Shown: piece after piece, positions 60,968 to 64,000 of the stretch
Layout: every line of letters begins with the position of its first letter
How positions within the stretch are numbered: position 1 is the first letter of the stretch
Source: DASTCZ01 sp035308165
Lineage (GTDB): Bacteria > Acidobacteriota > Terriglobia > Acidiferrales > UBA7541
Direction: 5' to 3'
Length of the DNA: 64,000 nt
NCBI GenBank assembly: GCA_035308165.1
Contig: DATGHC010000044.1
Location: 1 to 64,000, forward strand
Program-made: the position numbers and the translations under genes
The notes under the pieces: model-generated
Told to the model about the DNA's origin: nothing
The model's input: the letters and a program-made list of their open reading frames with translations, nothing else
Database searches by the model: none

Positions 60968-63721
60968 TTATTCGTACCGCAGTGCCATCATCGGATCGAT
61001 ACGCATGGCGCGGTTCGCCGGAATGTAACTTGCCAGCGCACCAATCAAAAACATCAAACCCGTCGCCAGAATCAGGGCCAGTGGGTCCGCTGGAGTGATT
61101 CCGAAGAGCAAGCTCGAAATCAGCCTGCCCGCGGCGGCGATGGCCGGCAGTCCGATGGCCACGCCAATCAGCACCAGCAACAATGACTCGCGCAGGATCA
61201 TCCACAGAACGGCGCTTCGTTGCGCGCCCAGCGCCATGCGAATGCCGATTTCATTGGTGCGCCCGGCGACCGAGTAAGCCATGATCCCGTAAATCCCGAT
61301 GCACGATAGAACTATGGCCAGCCCGCCGAACACCCCGGAAAGCTTGGTGACCATGCGATCCACGGTCAAGGAGTCGTCCACAATTTCATTCATGGTCGAG
61401 ATGTCCGGCGCCGGCAGATTCGGCGCGGATTGCTTGACTATTTCCCGGATGGACGCCGGCAAAGCGGCCGAATTCCCTGATTCATGGACAATCACGTAAG
61501 CTCCGCCCACATTGCCCACGGGATTGAAGAAGGGAACGTAAAACCGCCGCGAGGGTTTTTCGCGCATGGAGTGGTATTTCGCGTCCGCCGCAACTCCGAC
61601 AACTACGAAGTCTTCGTTCCCCGCCGGGGTAATTACCGAGACGCGAGTGCCGAGAGGGTTTGAGCCGCCATAAAAATATTTCGCAAAGGTCTGATTGATT
61701 ACGCCAACGCGCGGGCCATTTCCGTTATCCCCCCGGTCTATTTCACGTCCCATAAGGATTGGAATGTCCGCGGATGAAAAATAGTTTGGGCCGATCTCGT
61801 CCGAATTTGAGCTATCACCGCCTTCTCCGGTCTTTGCCGCCCTTCCCTCAACGATGATCGGATCATTGGTATCCTGATTGGTCAGCAGGCCGTTCTCAGA
61901 AAGCGTGGCGCCGCGCACGCCGGGCAACGCGGCGATTCGATCGAGCATATCTTTATAAAGCTGCATCATGGCCGGGCCTTTGTAGCCATAGACGGTTGGC
62001 GATACTCGAAACACCAGAAGATGGTCGCGGTCATAGCCAAGATTTACTTCTGAAAGCTTTTGGAAACTGCGGACAAAAAGGCCTGCAGCAACCAGCAGAA
62101 GGAGAGATAGGGTGACTTGCACGACCACCAAGATCTTCCCCATTGGCATCCGGCTGCGGTGCCCTGCGCCGCCGATGACACTTCGCGAAGTCCCCTTGAT
62201 GATTGTGCCGATGTCCGCCCTAGACGCACGTAAGGCCGGGACAAGTCCAAACAGCATTCCCGTGAGCATTGAAACGCCGAGTGTGAATGTGAGGACGGCT
62301 GCGTTTAGATGGACGTCCAGCGGGACGGGTGTCCGGCCTCCGGAGACCAGCCGCAGAAGCGCAGAATCGGCCCATCGTGCAATCAGCAGCCCGAATGCTC
62401 CACCAATCCCCGCAAGAAGAATGCTTTCGGTAAGAACCTGCCGGAATAGCCGGCCGGCGCCCGCGCCCATGGCAACTCGCACAGCGATTTCGCGTTGGCG
62501 GGAAGCGGCCCGCGCCAGCAATAGATTGGCGACGTTCGCGCAGGCAATCAGCAACACCAATCCGACCACTCCCATAAGGATCTGCAGCGGCTTGCCAAAC
62601 TTGGCTTGCAACGTGGAGGCTCCACGGCCGCCTGCGATCATCGCGATGCGTTGGGTCATGAATGTCCGCTTCTGATCGGCGGACATGCCGGTCTCGGTCT
62701 GAGCCGTCAGATACTGCTGGAACAACAGGTTGATGCTCGAATTCGCTTGCGCCAGGGAAACACCCGGCTTCAGCCTGCCCATTACCTGCAGCCACTCTCG
62801 TTTCTGAAACGGATTGGTTTCCATTGAAAGATAGTCGCGGCCCGGTATGGCCTCCGTCTGCATACTGAGCGGCAACCAAATATCGATTGCGTATCCAACA
62901 GTTTCACCCACGAAGCGCGCGGGCGTGACGCCGATCACATCGTAGGTAGTGTGGAGCAGGCGAATCTTCTTGCCGATGGCGGAGGGGTCGCCCCCGAACC
63001 GGCTTTGCCAAAATCCGTAGCTGATGACCGCGAGGGGATTGGCATCGCGCACGCGGTCCGCTTCCGTCGTGAATACGCGGCCGAGAATCGGATTTACGCC
63101 CAAGACTGAAAAATAGGAACCGCTTACCAGACCGATTTGAGCGCTCGAGTCAGAGGCACTTTCTCCGGAGGCAACCACGGAAACGTCTTGTTTCTGGATG
63201 TAGCTGTCGGCGGCGAGCATTCCATCAAAAACCTGGTTGCGTGCGCTTAGATCCTGAAATTCAGGATAGGTGAGCAGGTCGCGTTCACCATCGCCAAATC
63301 CGAGTTGCCGGCCGTGCATATCCGGATTGGTCAGCAGAACAAGCTGTTGCGGATCTCTGACCGGCAGATTGCTGAGCAGCACGGAATTAAGAATGGTGAA
63401 AATTGCCGTGTTGGCTCCGATACCCAGGGCCAAGGTGAGCACCGAGGCCGCGGTGAATCCCGGATTCTTGCGCAACACGCGGAGACCATAGCGTACGTCC
63501 ATCAAGAAATTTTCGATGAAGGACCACCGCCAGACTTCCCTGCCGGATTGTTCGAGCGAGGTTGCGTTGCCAAATTCGCGGAGCGCTGTTTCCGCTGCTT
63601 CTTTGCGAGACATTCCGCTCTTTATGAGCTCATCGGTCCGCTCCTCGAGGTGCGAACGAATATCGGTCGAGAGATCGTCGTAAACGCGGCGGCGCGAGAA
63701 GATTTGCATGATCCAGTTCAT
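60968..63721 (-). CDS. ADOP-type permease, first of a tandem array
   Basis: 917 residues; the ATG overlaps the PadR stop in ATGA. Prefix SRRRVYDDLSTDIRSHLEER and GREVWRWSFIENFLMDVRYG, helix 1 (ASVLTLALGIGANTAIFTIL), two MacB_PCD and two FtsX blocks ending ANRAMRIDPMMALRYE. It has the same prefix and linker as the two following genes but a less conserved C-terminal FtsX end. Translationally coupled to PadR, so it is the direct regulated target; the two downstream copies likely read through. Confidence 0.9.
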   Translation of the reverse strand: MNWIMQIFSRRRVYDDLSTDIRSHLEERTDELIKSGMSRKEAAETALREFGNATSLEQSGREVWRWSFIENFLMDVRYGLRVLRKNPGFTAASVLTLALGIGANTAIFTILNSVLLSNLPVRDPQQLVLLTNPDMHGRQLGFGDGERDLLTYPEFQDLSARNQVFDGMLAADSYIQKQDVSVVASGESASDSSAQIGLVSGSYFSVLGVNPILGRVFTTEADRVRDANPLAVISYGFWQSRFGGDPSAIGKKIRLLHTTYDVIGVTPARFVGETVGYAIDIWLPLSMQTEAIPGRDYLSMETNPFQKREWLQVMGRLKPGVSLAQANSSINLLFQQYLTAQTETGMSADQKRTFMTQRIAMIAGGRGASTLQAKFGKPLQILMGVVGLVLLIACANVANLLLARAASRQREIAVRVAMGAGAGRLFRQVLTESILLAGIGGAFGLLIARWADSALLRLVSGGRTPVPLDVHLNAAVLTFTLGVSMLTGMLFGLVPALRASRADIGTIIKGTSRSVIGGAGHRSRMPMGKILVVVQVTLSLLLLVAAGLFVRSFQKLSEVNLGYDRDHLLVFRVSPTVYGYKGPAMMQLYKDMLDRIAALPGVRGATLSENGLLTNQDTNDPIIVEGRAAKTGEGGDSSNSDEIGPNYFSSADIPILMGREIDRGDNGNGPRVGVINQTFAKYFYGGSNPLGTRVSVITPAGNEDFVVVGVAADAKYHSMREKPSRRFYVPFFNPVGNVGGAYVIVHESGNSAALPASIREIVKQSAPNLPAPDISTMNEIVDDSLTVDRMVTKLSGVFGGLAIVLSCIGIYGIMAYSVAGRTNEIGIRMALGAQRSAVLWMILRESLLLVLIGVAIGLPAIAAAGRLISSLLFGITPADPLALILATGLMFLIGALASYIPANRAMRIDPMMALRYE

Positions 63722-64000
63722 GACTTTGCCGGAGCGAGGACGCGCGTGATGCCCTCAAACATTTGCTCAAATCGAGAGACTTCGCGGGCGAGGTGCTTGG
63801 CACCCCTGGGCGTCAATTCATAAATCCGCACGCGGCGGTTGGTGGAAGAAACACCCCACTCCGCGCTCACCAAACCCTCTTTTAAGAGCCGTTGGAGAGC
63901 GGGATAGAGCGAACCCTCTTCAATTTTTAGCAATTCATTGGAGGTTCGCTTGATCTGCTGGACCAGCGCATAGCCGTGCAGGGGCTGACTGCGCAGTGTT
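63718..64000 (-). CDS. PadR-family regulator, 5' end outside the window
   Basis: The visible part covers about 93 residues: TLRSQPLHGYALVQQIKRTS, EEGSLYPALQRLLKEGLVSA, wing NRRVRIYELTPRGAKHLA, and a C-terminal helix ending APAKS. The short frame starting at 63933 is only its tail; reading continues upstream without a stop to 64000. Typical PadR with the first one or two helices missing. Its stop overlaps the first ADOP start, so it opens the permease array. It is more like the 51901 PadR than the 36998 one. Confidence 0.9.
   Translation of the reverse strand, partial: TLRSQPLHGYALVQQIKRTSNELLKIEEGSLYPALQRLLKEGLVSAEWGVSSTNRRVRIYELTPRGAKHLAREVSRFEQMFEGITRVLAPAKS

Overview
The window looks like a chromosomal segment of an Acidobacteriota (Terriglobia-type) genome. 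The support is GC-rich DNA, five very large 'acidobacterial duplicated orphan permease' (ADOP) proteins each tied to PadR regulators, a Ser/Thr kinase fused to TPR repeats, a VWA lipoprotein-like secreted protein, and a diderm outer-membrane assembly operon (BamA/TamA-like, SurA-like, TamB). Species cannot be named from sequence alone. No rRNA, tRNA or CRISPR array was seen.

Layout. 1-125 is the broken end of an RHS/YD-repeat gene. 148-6951 (minus) is one operon: ECF sigma factor, zinc-finger anti-sigma factor, then four exported HEAT-repeat proteins that are paralogues of each other and still carry 180-183 bp DNA-level tandem units. 7226-8242 (minus) holds a LysW-like zinc ribbon with an acidic tail and two small CarboxypepD_reg-like proteins; a Nudix hydrolase follows on plus. 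9060-12140 (minus) is a second ECF sigma / anti-sigma operon, whose effector is a 593-residue exported DUF4097 beta-repeat protein. Both sigma genes have the same hairpin-plus-14-mer repeat in the gap upstream. 12451-16627 (minus) carries a membrane protein, an atypical cis-prenyltransferase with a winged-helix regulator and a membrane protein, a family 2 glycosyltransferase and Pcm. 16627-22664 (minus) has a tricorn-like S41 protease, a kynureninase-like PLP enzyme and an amino acid permease. 22725-30459 (minus) is the tightly overlapped BamA/TamA-like, SurA-like, TamB operon. 30709-34325 holds a ThiF/MoeB enzyme, a small zinc-binding protein, a VWA protein and a rhodanese. 34325-37469 (minus) is a PadR-ADOP-rhodanese operon with a striking 47 bp dyad over its promoter. 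A serine hydrolase with a membrane tail follows.

39703-44978 is an accessory island: about 5.2 kb of visibly less GC-rich DNA with four poorly known genes (zinc-ribbon protein, membrane protein, HAD-like phosphatase plus a partner of unknown family), bounded by perfect 49 bp inverted repeats and diverged hairpin modules. YebC, RuvC, a secreted protein and a FecR/DUF6600-type protein lie beyond it on plus.

49209 to the right end (minus) is PadR - three tandem ADOP permeases - Ser/Thr kinase-TPR - PadR - a fourth ADOP. None of the ADOP genes in the window has an adjacent ATPase gene, which fits the orphan-permease label; what they move is unknown.
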